Source of the DNA: Hermatobates lingyangjiaoensis
Taxonomy: Eukaryota > Arthropoda > Insecta > Hemiptera > Hermatobatidae
Length of the DNA stretch: 64,000 nt
Assembly: GCA_026182355.1 (NCBI GenBank)
Contig: JAPFBL010000047.1
Coordinates: 1,426,001 to 1,490,000 of the forward strand
Direction: 5' to 3'
Position numbers and translations under genes: made by a program. The notes under the pieces are model-generated. The model saw only the letters and a list, made by a program, of their open reading frames with translations. It was not told where the DNA came from and searched no databases. Shown here one piece after another: positions 32,530 through 45,498 of this stretch; positions within the stretch are counted from its first letter, which is position 1; each line of letters starts with the position of its first letter.

Positions 32530-32611
32530 GGAAAACAATAATTTAAAAATCTGCTTTCCAAAATCTTATCAAAGATTTTGGGAAGCAGATTTTTAAATTA
32601 TTGTTTTTCAT
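32473..32611. repeat. TA tract plus a 41-bp near-perfect hairpin
   Basis: The (TA)n tract at 32473-32526 is followed by arms 32527-32567 and 32571-32611. These are reverse complements with about two mismatches and a spacer of only 3 bases. The outer ends are CATGGAAAACAATAA and its complement. The compact size and tight loop differ from the pLTR palindromes, and no ribozyme-like core is present. Confidence 0.75.
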
Positions 32612-33225
32612 GTAATAAAACTTCTTCATGATTAAAACAATGAATTTACATTCTACATGAATAACTGTTGTAAACACTTTTGATATTCATAATAGAACTG
32701 AGTTCATACGAATAATCAAAAAACATTCTTATTTACAATTAAGGACGAAAGGTTTAACTTAATGATGTTTCTGCATTATTTTAATTGATAAATGTATATT
32801 TCTTCACATAATTACTGATTAATCTCTTTTTATATATTTAAACTTCCTAAAAGGGTAGTAGTTTATTTTCACTTAATAGATTACAGGTATTTATTTGCCA
32901 ATTATATTAATATAAACAATTTTAATTTTATATTAAAATTAAAAATTAATATACTTTTTTTATACAATATAGTCATTAATTAACAAATAATTAAATTTAA
33001 AGGAATAAAATATTATAATTTGTATGGTGGAAAATTTAATACTTAATATTAATATTATAAACTAATACTGATAGATTAAATGTAAGTTTGAGACTATCTT
33101 ATCAGAAATGTAAAAAATACGTTTATAAAATCAATCTATATAACCTTACAAATAAAAGGTAATGTTATTTTATAAATTTCAATTATGGAAATAAATAAAT
33201 TGACGTGGTTTCATTATATTTGTGT
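32612..33225. other. Very AT-rich sequence, nothing recognised
   Basis: Long A/T runs and no open frame of note. Confidence 0.45.
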
Positions 33226-33400
33226 TAGTAAGGGATTGCAGGAGAGGGTGAGCGAAGGTAAAGAATAGACCACTTTGATATATTTCTCAACAGCCAAGTG
33301 TTTACTAACCGCCAATAAATTTCCATTAATGCGCAGGCGCTTCTTCTACCACCCTAAAGGAAAAATAATGTGCTTCCACAAATATACTCTTCCTGTAGAT
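33226..33400. other. Small GC-richer patch
   Basis: It contains AACCGCCAATAAAT, CCATTAATGCGCAGGCGC and CACCCTAAAGG in AT-rich surroundings. The mix of homeodomain-like AT cores and GC-rich words is compatible with a regulatory element, but there is no independent support. Confidence 0.2.
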
Positions 33401-33670
33401 TATTTACAAACCTTTCTCAATTTACACTCTTTTTATAATAAGAGTCTTGCATGAGAATTGATTAGAATAAATTGTTGAAGGGAAGAGGTTTTTTTTGCAT
33501 TAGGCGGAAAAATTTAAATTTAAAAAAAAAATTATAAGAAATAATTGTTGTCTATATTTTTGTTCGCCTGTATCTCTTACCACAGACAACTTGATCTTAT
33601 GTCATTCTAGTGTTTAAAAGGTCCACTGAACCATTGAACCATACAATAGTATGCAGTTTATTATGCCTAC

Positions 33671-33856
33671 ACCCTTCATAAAGACCTAAAAATTTCATTC
33701 ATCCAAAACCTTGCCTCTGATCGTTATAAGTCATTTCACAACAACCTTTCCTCTCACCCAAATCAATTTGTAGGAATCCTTGCTTCCTCCTCACCTTCCC
33801 AGAATCCCCGAAGACGACTCAAGAGAAAATGGCCCAGGGATCTACTATTACAATAA
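33671..33856 (+). pseudogene. Jockey-type retrotransposon ORF2 C-terminus
   Basis: The frame is open for 61 codons and then meets a TAA. It reads TLHKDLKISFIQNLASDRYK and later NPRRRLKRKWPRDLL just before the stop. Jockey-type ORF2 proteins end this way: a 'TLHKDL' block, a helical segment with SFHNNLSSHPN, then an Arg/Lys-rich tail with RPRDLL or WPRDLL. A short poly(A) (about 33863-33872) follows 8 or so bases downstream, marking the element's 3' end. Sequence upstream of 33671 is not alignable by eye, so the copy is 5' truncated or decayed. The retained frame suggests it is the youngest of the three jockey fragments here. Confidence 0.7.
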
Positions 33857-33872
33857 TATACTTAAAAAAAAA

Positions 33873-35237
33873 CCAAAGTGAGAAGTTGAACCAGTGGGTT
33901 TCATTCTTTGCTCATGTGCATCGATGTCATTGTGTAATCTATTACTACATACGCCTGTTACGCATAATATGCGTAGTTGTATATTTGTAAATAAACATGA
34001 TAAAAAAAAGAAGTTTATTATGCACTACCTAAGCTCCTGCATTGCACAGGTCAAGAAAATAAATAATGCTAATATTTTATCCATAACTAAATTTGCACCT
34101 ACATGTTTCAAGCGGTATCTAATAAGTTCAAATTAATGTTCGGTAAGCAATACGGTCAAGACTGGTCATTACTGATAATTAATAACTTTACGATTAGTTA
34201 TGGATTCAAGTTTCAGTTAAAGTAATTTCCTTCTTTTTAAAAATGGATTAGATTTCTGAAATATTATATTATATTCGTACATAACGCAACCGAAATTACT
34301 ATATATTATAATTATCACCCAACTCTGCTTGAAGATCGTTACATGTCTACGAATTCCGTAGTAACAACTCTTTAAAATACTGCTAATATATATCATTTCA
34401 TCATATGTGTATTGTAGAGTAGTTTTCCTACATTCCAACAAATTTGAATAGATTTACCTGTCCAATAAAAATAAATATAATTTATATCACCTGATAGATT
34501 ATCTATGAATTCATGTATAACCACAGAGGCTTTTAGAAAAAAAATACTTTTAGACATTAACATAAAGTGATTTATAATTCTTGATTTCATCAATGGAATG
34601 AAGTAAAAGCGAATGAAATATTAACTTACATGTTACAAAAAAATTCATAATTTTGTCGACTGGCAACCAAATCTGCAAGATTTTTTCATTATCTACAATT
34701 TTGTGAAATTTACTATTGTCACAGAATAGTGTTAAAAACAAATGTTATAGGCATATGAAATGTTTTTAAGAATAGAAAATTAGATATGATCATGTTTTGG
34801 TATTTTTTTTTTATATTAATTGGTTATAAATATTTTGTTGAGAATATTAAACTATCAAATTTTTATTATAACTTTTCCAGATTAAACAGTAGAAATTATT
34901 TAAAAAAATTATATTAATGCATAAAATGACCGCCCTACCATGTTGTTCTGAGATACCCTCTCTATTTTCAAGTAGAACAGATCCCAATCGTGGTGATGTA
35001 CAAGTATAATACACAGAATGGAAGTTATATAGCTTTCTATTAACTGGTACTTAAACCTATGATGGATATGTTTTATTTAATCTTATTACTTTTAATTTAC
35101 TTAGTTATCAATTTTCTGATTTTTTTATTCCTTCCTTTCCCGTACAACGCATAGGAACCAATAGGAACCAATTGGTATATATAGAACCAGGTATATAGGA
35201 ACCAATATATACACATATTCCAAGACCTAAAAAGTGC
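33873..35237. other. AT-rich sequence with a diverged repeat shared with 42370-42600
   Basis: The 34160-34340 part resembles 42370-42540 by eye ('actgataattaat', 'ttccttctttttaaaaatg', 'tattcgtacataa'). The class is unknown. The rest shows nothing recognisable. Confidence 0.35.
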
Positions 35238-35365
35238 TAAATAGCCTATGAAAAAAGGTTTAAATAAAAACCAAAACCATGGTAATGAGAGTTCAATTTG
35301 ACCTGAACAACTGACCGAGTCTTAATAAACTTTCATGTTCTTTTTAATTCACAGTCGATACATCT
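35238..35365 (+). mobile_element. PLE 3'-terminal fragment
   Basis: The first part ('gcctatgaaaaaaggtttaa') matches 16596-16616, the 3'-UTR of the PLE copy. The next part ('acctgaacaactgaccgagt') matches 13890-13912. It links the two pieces in the order expected for one element end. No ribozyme-like core and no protein remain. Confidence 0.55.
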
Positions 35366-37980
35366 ATAGACTTAATATATATATAAAGTTTTAGATAACA
35401 AAATCAACCAACAAATTAGGGATTAAATAACATTTTGAAAAGGCCAGTAACAAAACTGAGAAAACGATTTCTTAGCCATTATAATGAAGGAAAACATATA
35501 TAAAATTAATAATTTATAAATGAATAGAATGCAAGAAATAATGTACTATAAAACTAGATATTATGTATGTTTGAAGAGTTAATATCACGTTAAATAAGTC
35601 TAATAATCTAGTTCGGTTCTGCTTGAAGGTGTCCACCGTCCAAAATCTGTACAGACTTTCAGATCAGCATATCAGATAAGACGGCTATTTCATTTAATAA
35701 TCTAAGTTATTCGATCCTCTTTGGCAAGGGCTTATCCTTGCCCAGTAGAACTATAATATGTTCACATAAATTATCATAATGTCATTCTAACTACATCTGC
35801 TTGCAATAAACCCACATCAAACCTCTTTTTAATGGCTGAATAATTATTTCATGTTTGATACTAAAATTAAGCTAAGAAAACAAATATAGATTGTACAGTT
35901 CAATAGAAGAATCATGTATTAATACTGTCTGAACAGAGTTTAATTATATCAAAAATTAAATTAACTGACAAAGTCTCCCTATTGGTTTTCAAAATTGCTG
36001 CTTCTATCAATATACATTTTTCTTAACAGATGTATAAAAAAATAATTTAAAGTTATTTTTAGTGAGCTGTATATTTTAGAAAAACATAAATATAAATGCA
36101 TAAAATATTTGATCGATCATTACTAATTCAGCTTATCTATAATGTTTGAACCTGTGTCTGTTAATTCTCCTTAATTTTCTGAAGAAATGAAATTTGATTT
36201 TTTTACTCTAATAAAATAAAATTAGGTTGAAAAACCTTATAAATTAAATGACTTCTGAGGGAATATATTCCTGCATGTAGTGAAAAATCTAACAAACTAC
36301 TGTTATAATTGGAGTTAGAAGACTGAAATAATAATTTAGGGCATCAGTTAAAATTAAATTTTTTCCATGAAGAGATACAACTAAGATATTGAAAGGAACT
36401 TTCTTTATATGTTTGAAAAATAGAAATCAAGCAAACTTTATTTGAACGAAACTTCAAATGTTTAAACTAAGGTTTTGCGTTTTCTATCAACCGATATATT
36501 TTCTATCAACTAAGTCTGGTTGAAACTTAAATATGAAAAATTAAGCATAAATTGTTTCTAAAAACATGGAAACTGTCTTTACTTAAAGTTTTTGTTGATA
36601 TTTCATCAGCAAAAAAAGAGTTTTCCACTGCAAGGATTTGTCTGGAGTCATTTTAAAATATTAATGGTTCTTAATTTTTGCATGGCATAAAGTGTTTTTA
36701 GTGGTATAAATGTATTGTAAAATATCAGCCTTTAAACTGGAAAACCTATCAGATATTAAACATTTTGCAAAATACTTTCTAAAAACCAGTTTTTATAAAA
36801 ATAAAAGCCATTTCGATTAAAATAAAAGTCTCACCACCATACTATTAAAACAAGAGATTTAGTCTACTTTGAAAGTAAAAATAAAATAATATTTTAATAA
36901 ATATGCCCACTTTGTAATGAATTGTTTTCAATTCTAGGACAAAAAGAAAACAATTTTATGCTGTTGACGGTGAAGAGAATAGAATATCTCCAACTTCTTC
37001 AACTTTACATTGAAGTATCTTTTTTTCTTTACATTAAGCAGCCTTAAGGAGGTTGATGGGCCTTCCTACAACTAATTGTACACTGCCTTTACTAAGAAAA
37101 TATGAGTCCACTACTTTTACCTAAGAAGTAGTATATTATACTATTGCTTTTATCGTTCTAAAATATAATTTGATTTTCTCTTCTTATAAAAAGTCGTTTG
37201 ACGATATAATATAATTCAAACAAGAATATAATTTTGAACAGAACTCTTGAGACATATGACTCATAATTTTTCAATTCTTTTTCACTCGTGAAAACTTTAG
37301 TTATAAATGACAAAAGAAACCTGTTTCAACACGATTGTTAACTGAAAATATAGTAAGTATCTCATCAGTACTAATGTCCTAAACAAATAATTTTTATTCA
37401 CATACGCCGATGATCTGAAGTTGAATATGCTAAATTTCTGATGCAAATAAATTGAAAGTTGTTATGATATCCAATATAAATTACTTATTATTGTAACCGT
37501 AAATCAACCATACATATACAACACTTAACTTTTTTTTAAAACCATTTACAAGTACAGTTTGAATTCAACAGATGTTTAAATATATTTTCATTACTATATT
37601 TAATTACCTGAAGTTGTGATATAATTGCCGACTGAACGTGGTAGTTTACTTAAACATGATTGAATATCAAATGTTTTCTTTACATAAATTCTTGTGCAAG
37701 AACGATTTTATGGTTAAAGTCATTTCATACATAAACATGTAGATTTGTAAGGCAAAGTATAATCGGTTCAATTTATCAAATATATCTGCTGATAAAAACC
37801 ACATGATTTCTTTAATAGCAAGAGAATCCTTTAGTCCTCAGTAAGAAATTTACATACGCTGTTCTATATTATTATTAAAAATCGAATGCAATTATATTAT
37901 ATAGCCAGCAAAAATTCATATATGGTAGATTATTTTAATAGTTGATTATTTGTCATTGAAACAACAGACCCCAATAAGTC
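35366..37980. other. AT-rich non-coding sequence, nothing recognised
   Basis: About 2.6 kb without a recognisable frame, SINE or palindrome. Stop codons are frequent in all frames. Confidence 0.4.
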
Positions 37981-38470
37981 AATAAAACACGCTATACAAA
38001 CTTCTCAACAAAATTTAATATTTGACTTTACAAAATAAAAAACTGTTATATACTACGATACATAAACAGAATCAGATATATGAAATCAAAATCTGGGAAC
38101 AGCCAAAGTATTAGTACAAATATCTAAAGAATCCAGACAGAAAAATCCATAACCCTTCACAAAATTCTACAAACTCCCTTTTACGTTTTAAACGATACCA
38201 TCCATAATAATATGAAAATTCCTTTTATCTACCAAGAAATCCGATACCGCAAATTTTATGAATGTTTACCCATCAATCTAAATCCTTTAATTCAGCAGTT
38301 ATAATATCACCAGATTCCTACCAACTCTATTGGAAGACTAAAGAGATGTTGGCCTCGAGATCTGCTCAAAAATGCTGTCAGGACTAATTACAAGTGATCA
38401 GAGAAATTTATATGGAGTACTACCAATGGGTGGTTACTCCACCCTTTTAATTTTTGACGTAGCATGTATC
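37981..38470 (+). pseudogene. Jockey-type ORF2 C-terminal half, decayed
   Basis: Across frames the plus strand gives LTLQNKKLLYTTI, then YEIKIWEQPK (the 'YG.QLWG' block), a stop, then NDTIHNNMKIPFIYQEIRY, FYECLPINLNPLIQQL and finally RLKRCWPRDLL. This is the same order of blocks as in jockey-type ORF2 proteins downstream of the RT domain. It extends the short fragment at 28380 and overlaps the tail block at 33671. At least two stops and one or more frameshifts break it. No RT motifs were seen upstream. Confidence 0.6.
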
Positions 38471-39420
38471 GTTATTACTTGTTAATTTTCTGAAGGTAGT
38501 TGTAATATAATAATAAATAAAAAAAAATTAATGAACTTGAAATTCAATGGTTCGTTATAAAAAGGTTGTAACAGGGACCTAATGGTGCAGGGAGAACGGA
38601 TCATTTATCACAAATTATATTAGCTTGTCTTAAAATAATAACAGAAGTAATAGTAATGAGTGTATCGTTCAGGAATATTATTAAATACATCATTAAACGG
38701 AATCATTAGAAATGAGAAATGCAACCCAGAAAGCAATCAGTGCAGACGACTCAAGTTACATAGTTAATTACAATTTCCACTTGTATTGATTATTAATAAA
38801 GAGTTTACACAAATATCTGAGTAAAAGCTAGCTTACCTTTAAAAATGATCTGCTATTTACCCATTATTTTGTAAAAATACAGTTTATGTACCTATATAAC
38901 ATCAAGACCAATTCATATATAATGAACAAATACATCAATGACATATAGTATGTACCAAGGTCATTAGGATTTGGGTCATGCATTTTAAATTATCGATTGC
39001 AGAATGGTATGAGCTTCAATTGTATTAATATTTATATTTTCTATATTTTACTCTCATTAAAAATAAAAAATCAAGTTTAAAAATAATCAAACAAGCTTTT
39101 CTGTTTCTATTATCTCTCTTACAAGCTACATGACGATGAGGCTCATTAAACTTACCTTTGGCTACCTTAAAAAATCTAGGGCCTCTGTCCTTAAAAATAG
39201 ATTTACATAACAATTCAGTAAAATACATTCGTTCATACTGGTAGAAAAGTTTGACAAATAATTGAAAATTATGTATTCTAAAATTTGCATCAAGAAAACA
39301 ATCTGGAGTAGAGTACAGTAAACATTTTTTTAAATATTTTTTATTACCAGGAATAATGGTATTTTTGTATGATGTTGTTACAACATATTGTTAATTAAAC
39401 TAAAGATTTCTACATTTTGT
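38471..39420. other. AT-rich non-coding sequence, nothing recognised
   Basis: The minus-strand frame at 39025-39228 has no recognisable domain. No repeats were recognised. Confidence 0.4.
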
Positions 39421-39935
39421 ATTTATTGAGTTATCAATGAATTAAATGAATATTGAGTTACTAATTAATTGAGTAAATATTTATTGAGTTAATAATATTC
39501 TGTTAGTTACTAATTAATTGGATCACTATTTATTTTGTTCCCACTCTTCAGGGAGCTCCTAATTATAGAGTAACTATTTATTGAGTTACTATTATTAATT
39601 AAATGACTAACTATTTGGGAAAATATTTATTGAGTCAATACAATTCATTAAGTTAATGAATTTAGTAAATATTTTATGTGTTACTAACTGATTTATTAAT
39701 TGAGTTACTAATTAATTAAGTAAATATTTATTGAGATTGTATTATTCATTGAGTTACTATTAATTTAGTTACTACTATTCACTGAGTTACTATTTATCTA
39801 CTTACTACTACTCATTAAGTTACTAACTAATTCAGTAACTATTTATTGAGTTTTACTTATTGGGGCACTGCTATTCGTTGTGTTACTAATTAATTGAGTA
39901 ACTAATTATGTATTAAGTTACTAATGAAATTTATG
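39421..39935. repeat. Degenerate minisatellite built on ATTGAGTTACT
   Basis: The words TTGAGTTACT, TTAATTGAGTAA and AGTAAATATTTATTGAG recur about twenty times over 0.5 kb, with spacings that vary around 18-30 bases. This is a strongly diverged tandem array. Most units keep GAGTTACTA or GAGTAACTA. Confidence 0.75.
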
Positions 39936-41127
39936 AAATGACTTGGGTAATATAAACAATAAATTTAATCTAATGATTTAATAAATCAACTACAAGTTGT
40001 AAAATTTGATAATTACTAAGACGAATTTGTTAACATCAACGAAAAATATATAAAATGAAATCACTAAATGTATAAAAGAAAATATGCAATCTAGTTTAAT
40101 ATATTAATTGACACTAAAAATGACAGAAATTCTGCTTTGGTGGCAACTTCCAAAGTCGATTTGTAAGTAGAGTACAAAAATATGATCATTAATAGCTATC
40201 ATTAGCAACAGGTGTTCAAACTGATTCTAATTATTTACAGTATTTTTGGATTGAAATAAACAAATGGTTCGTTCTATCATAACTGACATTCGAATTACCA
40301 TATTTGATAACTCGTTATTACTTACAGCATTCTTTATTTTCAATAATTTCATTATGATTATCTCTGAGATTTGTAAAATATTTAGGTAAACAAATTGGGA
40401 ATATGGCTACCGAAGAACTTAATAGTAGGATCCACTGTTGATTTGTCCTTTGAAATAACCCAAATTTCATAAAGTCACCAGAATAAATAATTAATTTTAC
40501 TACAGTTATAAAACAAATTGAGTCAAATTTTTAGTTATCTTTAAAGCGTTTTATCCTTGACAGAAACCTGATATAATCTTTTATTATTCTCATTGGCACT
40601 CAAAATAAATAAAAGTGAAAAAGGAGCTGATTTTCTATCAGATACTTATTTATAAGTTTCCTATATAAATGTTATATTAATAGATTATTTTATTTATTTA
40701 TGTTTTTATTTCTGGGTATTTTATTACTTTACAGTTATAAAGGGTTGGAGGAATTTCAATAGAAATGAGACACGGCAGTGGAGAAAACGAAGAGAAAAAT
40801 ACTAATACTGCAGGAGTATGATATATATAAGACATATGATTATGGATACCTGATAATACATAACTTTGACTGTACAGAATAATTTAGTTTCCGTCATTTC
40901 CGTCAGTCTTGTATATTTAGTAGTTACTTCGGTTAAAATGGAGGTCACGAAGATGGTGAGCTTCCCCGATGATATCTTCAAAGAGTACCTACTCATCATC
41001 TGTTTGGAGAGGTGACTAAATAGATCAAACGACTCCAACACTACTATACAGCATCATGTTTATTCTTATTTCATACTGTATCATACTGCCATAATGGTGG
41101 TCATGCTCACTATCAGTATGTGTGACA
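39936..41127. other. AT-rich non-coding sequence, nothing recognised
   Basis: No supported feature. The minus-strand frame at 40802-41041 has no recognisable domain. Confidence 0.4.
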
Positions 41128-41380
41128 TGGACCAGAGTAGCCGAATGGCTTGCGAGCTTGGCTCTAGATTGGTAGATCTCGGTTTGATTCTCACCGTGAC
41201 ATGGATTTTTTTCAAGCCGAAGATGTAAAAATATGAGTACGTCGCTTCACAAGAGAAGATATTAAACCTTCAGTTCTGAGTTTGTAATATGTCAACAGTC
41301 ATTAAAGATCGTTGACCTAAAAAACACCTGAGTTAGACAAAACTTAAAACGCCTAATATAGACTCAACCTGGTAATGTGG
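41128..41380 (+). mobile_element. tRNA-derived SINE with well-kept tRNA-like head
   Basis: The head reads 'ccagagtagccgaatggc' and a B-box-like GGTTTGATTC lies at 41181-41190, both in tRNA-like spacing. Downstream blocks are more diverged ('gagtacgtcgcttcac', 'gatattaaacc', 'tcattaaagatcg', 'gttagacaaaactta') but keep the family order. The head differs from the 5791 copy, so at least two subfamilies are present. Confidence 0.65.
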
Positions 41381-43185
41381 TTCACCTATTACTAAAATGG
41401 CTACTGAATAATAGATGAACCACACGTCTCTCAACTAAAACAACAATAAATGTTACAACCTATTAGTGTGGTTGTTAAAAAAGTATTTCTGACGAAACAG
41501 TTAAAATTAAATGTACCACCCTGAACAATGTTACCAATTAGAAACGGCCAAGTTGCAAAAAGTAAATTGAAAAGCAAAGAACTTATTTCATTAAGTGAAT
41601 TTAGTAATAATATTAATAATGGGTTCATAATTTAATACTCGTTCGTAGGATCGAATCTCTCAGTCTAATGATCGTGAATGCCGAGACTGCGGTTAATTTT
41701 AATAATACCTTTTTAAAAGAAGATCACCTGGCTATTTATACCAATTTAATATTTCTGTACTATTGTGTTGTTTTACGTGTTTTTGTTGCTTGAATGTGTC
41801 AAAATAGGTGCTTAAGTAAATTGCACATTTTTTAATGCAGTATTTGAGCGAAAATGCTTATTTATGTTTTATTTTTCTTAAATCTTTGACTGCTAATCTC
41901 TGTAAACTATGAAAGTAACGCCTACATTTAAGAAATAAAGAGATTAGTATTTAAAAATCTATTGATTTGTTAAGACATGAAGGCAAGGTCCTATTTTATC
42001 GTTCACATGAAGCCTGTTTGATCACAAAAGCTTGAGTCTAGTTGATTTATAACAAAGTTAATTTTATATTAAGCCAGTACTCTATAATCAAATAAATAGA
42101 AACGTTTTAAATATTATTTAAACCAAACTTTTATTGGTACAAAAAAGAAAATAATATGAAATTGCCCATATTTAAATTGACTAACTAGGCGTACCATTTA
42201 GTCATAGATATGCAATCGTCGAATTTTGCAATTTGAATGCTGCGGTTTCCACTTCGTTATTTATAACAAAATTGAAATGGTCTATATATTATTACGCTTT
42301 CATCTACGTGTACCACACTTTATTTGATAAAACAGAATTAATATTTAGAAACCAACAGGGTAGAGCAGGTCAATACTGATAATTAGTAATTACCTACTAG
42401 CGATGAATACAAATTTCATTGAATTAATAACCTCCTTAGTAATTACCAATTACTCTAGGGCTCAAGTATGAATAATGAAACAATTTCTTCCTTTCTAAAA
42501 ATGTAACTAAATTTGTCCATCATATTGTATTCATACATAAGCCACCCTTATTCTCTACATATTATATTTTTTACCCAAGTTTCCTAAGGGATGTGTTGAC
42601 AATTTTATGAATACCTAAAGTTTATGGACACTTAAAGAAAATCAAATTACCAATGATAACTATAATTAGTTATCCTATTAATAAAATCATAAAGCTGAAT
42701 GATGAATAATAAGCGATGCAATCCAATATTTTATAAAAATCTACGGTAGAACTAAGGCAGCTAATTACATTCTTATTTTTTTTTTTTAGTTTACAATTCA
42801 TTGAGTTCATAAAAACGCAATAAGCAAATAAAACAGTTACTAATAAAAAAACTAGTTTCCTAAATGTTTCTGGATTAGTTTTTGTTTTCACATTTAAAAA
42901 TAATTACTTATTATTTGAGATATACTTTAGTCGAAGTATACTCGTTCAGATTATGTAAAATTAAGTTTTCTTTTTACTTCATTATCCGCTCTAGCCATCC
43001 TAAACTCCAGCCAACTTTTAACTGGTTTCTTCTTCATCCATTCATGAATTGCACCCTTGAGTATGCTGGGGAGTGTTTACAAAAAAGCTTTAATTCTCAG
43101 AAGGTTTGTTTGTCTCCAACCATTTTCAACCTGTCCACCACTTATTCACCATTTCTTCGTTTTTATATTCTCACATAATATTTAC
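41381..43185. other. AT-rich sequence, diverged repeat at 42370-42600
   Basis: The 42370-42600 part pairs with 34160-34340 (see that entry) and holds inverted 'gtaattac' words. The plus-strand frame 42882-43178 (98 codons) is open but shows no domain. No other feature. Confidence 0.35.
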
Positions 43186-43189
43186 TTTT

Positions 43190-44465
43190 ACTCTACTATA
43201 AGTAAAGTATAGTTATCGTGAAAAAATGCGATCTCGAGCTTTTGCCGGAATTAAATATTTTGAGGTCCCAGTAGTCGTTTTCTGAAGTTTTTTCGATGAT
43301 GTCTGTGTGAGTGTGGGTGGGTGAGTATGTACTCGTATTCAAAGATTTTGGTCACGGTGCGATCCAGAATCATTGATGGATCAAATTGATAGTTCACAAA
43401 AAAAATTGGTCTCATAATGTAGATGTACCCTATTGTTTTGGAGCAATTATTCAGGATGGGAAAATCACTTTTTTGCCGAAAACCTGTTTTTGAACAATAT
43501 TCTTTTCTCATTAACTACTAACTATAGAGTCTTAAAATTTGGTATTACCTTTGAAGCAATACAAAATATTTTCATATTTTTAAAACAACAGGAAATATTT
43601 TTTTTTCAATAAATTGTAAAAATTTTGACTTATAATTCAATCTGAAAGTTTGTGAGAGCCATAAAAGCCATACTGTTGTGGAATCAAAATAAAACTATAC
43701 CTAAAAACCTCAACCTCAACGTTACGTTACCTCAACATTACGCGGAGGATGATTTGAGACAATTTTTTTTCAAAATTACATTAAACAAAGAGCCGTTAAA
43801 GGACACTTTCTGTTTTCAGATATTTTTTTTGACGCTGAACCGCTCATTAAAAAACAATGAAATGTTGCCAAAAAATTGAAGAATAAATTAACAAATGATA
43901 AACAAAATCATGAAATTTTAATTACCGCAAAGAGTAATAAAGCTATAAAAACTGTATATTGATCCTGGACTCATGGATCATTTATTAACATTGTTTACAT
44001 TGATTTAATTTTTTTTTGAATGGATCAACTGAAATAAAGTTGTATGATGGATTTCTCTCACAATATGCTCTTATCAATCTATATATTCCATCCTTCAAGA
44101 AAAGGTAATATCAGATGGAAATTTTTGTGTTAATGAATCATATTAACTTTGGGTAATATTGAAGTTTGAGGAATGGAATCTTTCCTATTATGTTCTTGAC
44201 AAATTTCAGTTTTTTTACGATTCTAGTATTAAAGTTTATATCTATTATATTTAAAAATGTTATCCTTTCAGCTAAAAAAGTTTTAAATTATACTGAAAAG
44301 CTGGACATGAGTTTTATTTAGGCATGCAAAACTGGGTAATTAGTATTTTTTTTCTGAATATCCATTTACAGCAACCTTATAATACAGTATAGAATGCAGG
44401 AAAAAGATAACGCTGACTGAGAGTAAAGTGGATTTTATCCTATTAAACTGGTTAATCTTAGTCAC
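43190..44465 (+). repeat. Unnamed dispersed repeat, copy 2 (longest)
   Basis: The first 0.8 kb aligns with 7075-7920 in reverse orientation; the last 0.9 kb aligns with 48050-48960. It starts with the palindromic-looking end motif 'actataagtaaagtatag'. The junction between both halves is continuous here, showing that the other loci are partial copies of one element of at least 1.3 kb. No coding frame is shared between copies. No terminal inverted repeats or target duplications were identified, so its class stays open. Confidence 0.65.
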
Positions 44466-45100
44466 TAATGCTTGCACTTTTTGGCAAACTCCGTTAAAAT
44501 TGTTTTGTTTTACTTTTAACATTTACTTATATCATTCTATAACATTCTCATATTTATTTTTCGTTATGTTTTTACTTGTTTATTCTTAGGTAATTTTTGA
44601 TTACTCTCCGTTTTCTTGGTAAATAAAAAATTCAAATGTTTTCTTTTTTGTGTTTTGAAAACATCCCAAAATTTTTACTTTGAGTAAATTAAAAATTGGT
44701 CATGTTAGTTATGACTGTACTTTTACTTGCTAACGATTAATATATTTTTCAAGTTATGTATAACTAACCAAAGAACACATGGGGTAATAGTTTTATTCAT
44801 GGTTACCAATATATTTTATGTTGTCCAGTAGTTCAATACGAGAATGCTCGTGAGATCTCATGATTTGTGGTTCCTACTAACAACACTGTTCAGCTTGTCA
44901 GTGTTCAGATGTTGCTGATTTCAAAACACAGGATTATTTGTGGAGTAGAATTCACCTTGCCTGTAAAGCCAAAAGTCCAGTTCTAAACGACTACTGAGCG
45001 ACACCAGGGTCGATAAGACCTGTCAGACCTTTGCAAGATTTATATCGCAGTAAGGGGACCAAGAATATTAAATTCCCAGAGGGTCCCTTGCTTGCTCTCT
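44466..45100. other. AT-rich non-coding sequence, nothing recognised
   Basis: No supported feature. Confidence 0.4.
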
Positions 45101-45365
45101 GATACCTCATGTGTCTAATTTCGTTCTTCCCCTCCTCTCTGCCTGTCCGCCTACAAAGCGCATTCAGCAGCATGCAGCCGCAAATTAATCATAGCCGGTG
45201 AAATATCGCATCAGCCTAATACCAGGGTCTTACAGACAAATTGACATCCCCTCATATTGTGCGCGTCACAAATATGTGTCGGCATTCCCCCGCCAGTGAC
45301 TGATCTGAGCTCCAGTCACCCAACTGTCCCATTATATCAGCTGCACCCTGTCCTCAATCTCACCA
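45101..45365. other. GC-richer island, candidate regulatory element
   Basis: GC content and CpG words rise sharply (GTGCGCGTCAC, CCCCCGCCAGTGAC). A homeodomain-like ATTAATC at 45184-45190 lies among them. Frames on the minus strand stay open (44991-45173) but have no recognisable domain. It may be an enhancer, promoter or non-coding exon; there is no direct evidence which. Confidence 0.3.
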
Positions 45366-45498
45366 TGTAGCAACAATAAAATATGGCTTATTATTCAATT
45401 TCAGTAATAACAGAGAACGTTAGAAAAAATATATTAACTTTTTTTAAAACTGGTCATTTATTTATTGTTTTTATTACGGGATTGGTTTGTATTTGTTG

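Noticed and set aside
41128..41200. Possible host tRNA gene
   Set aside because: The tRNA-like head lacks a complete cloverleaf and is followed by SINE body blocks, so it is a SINE head.
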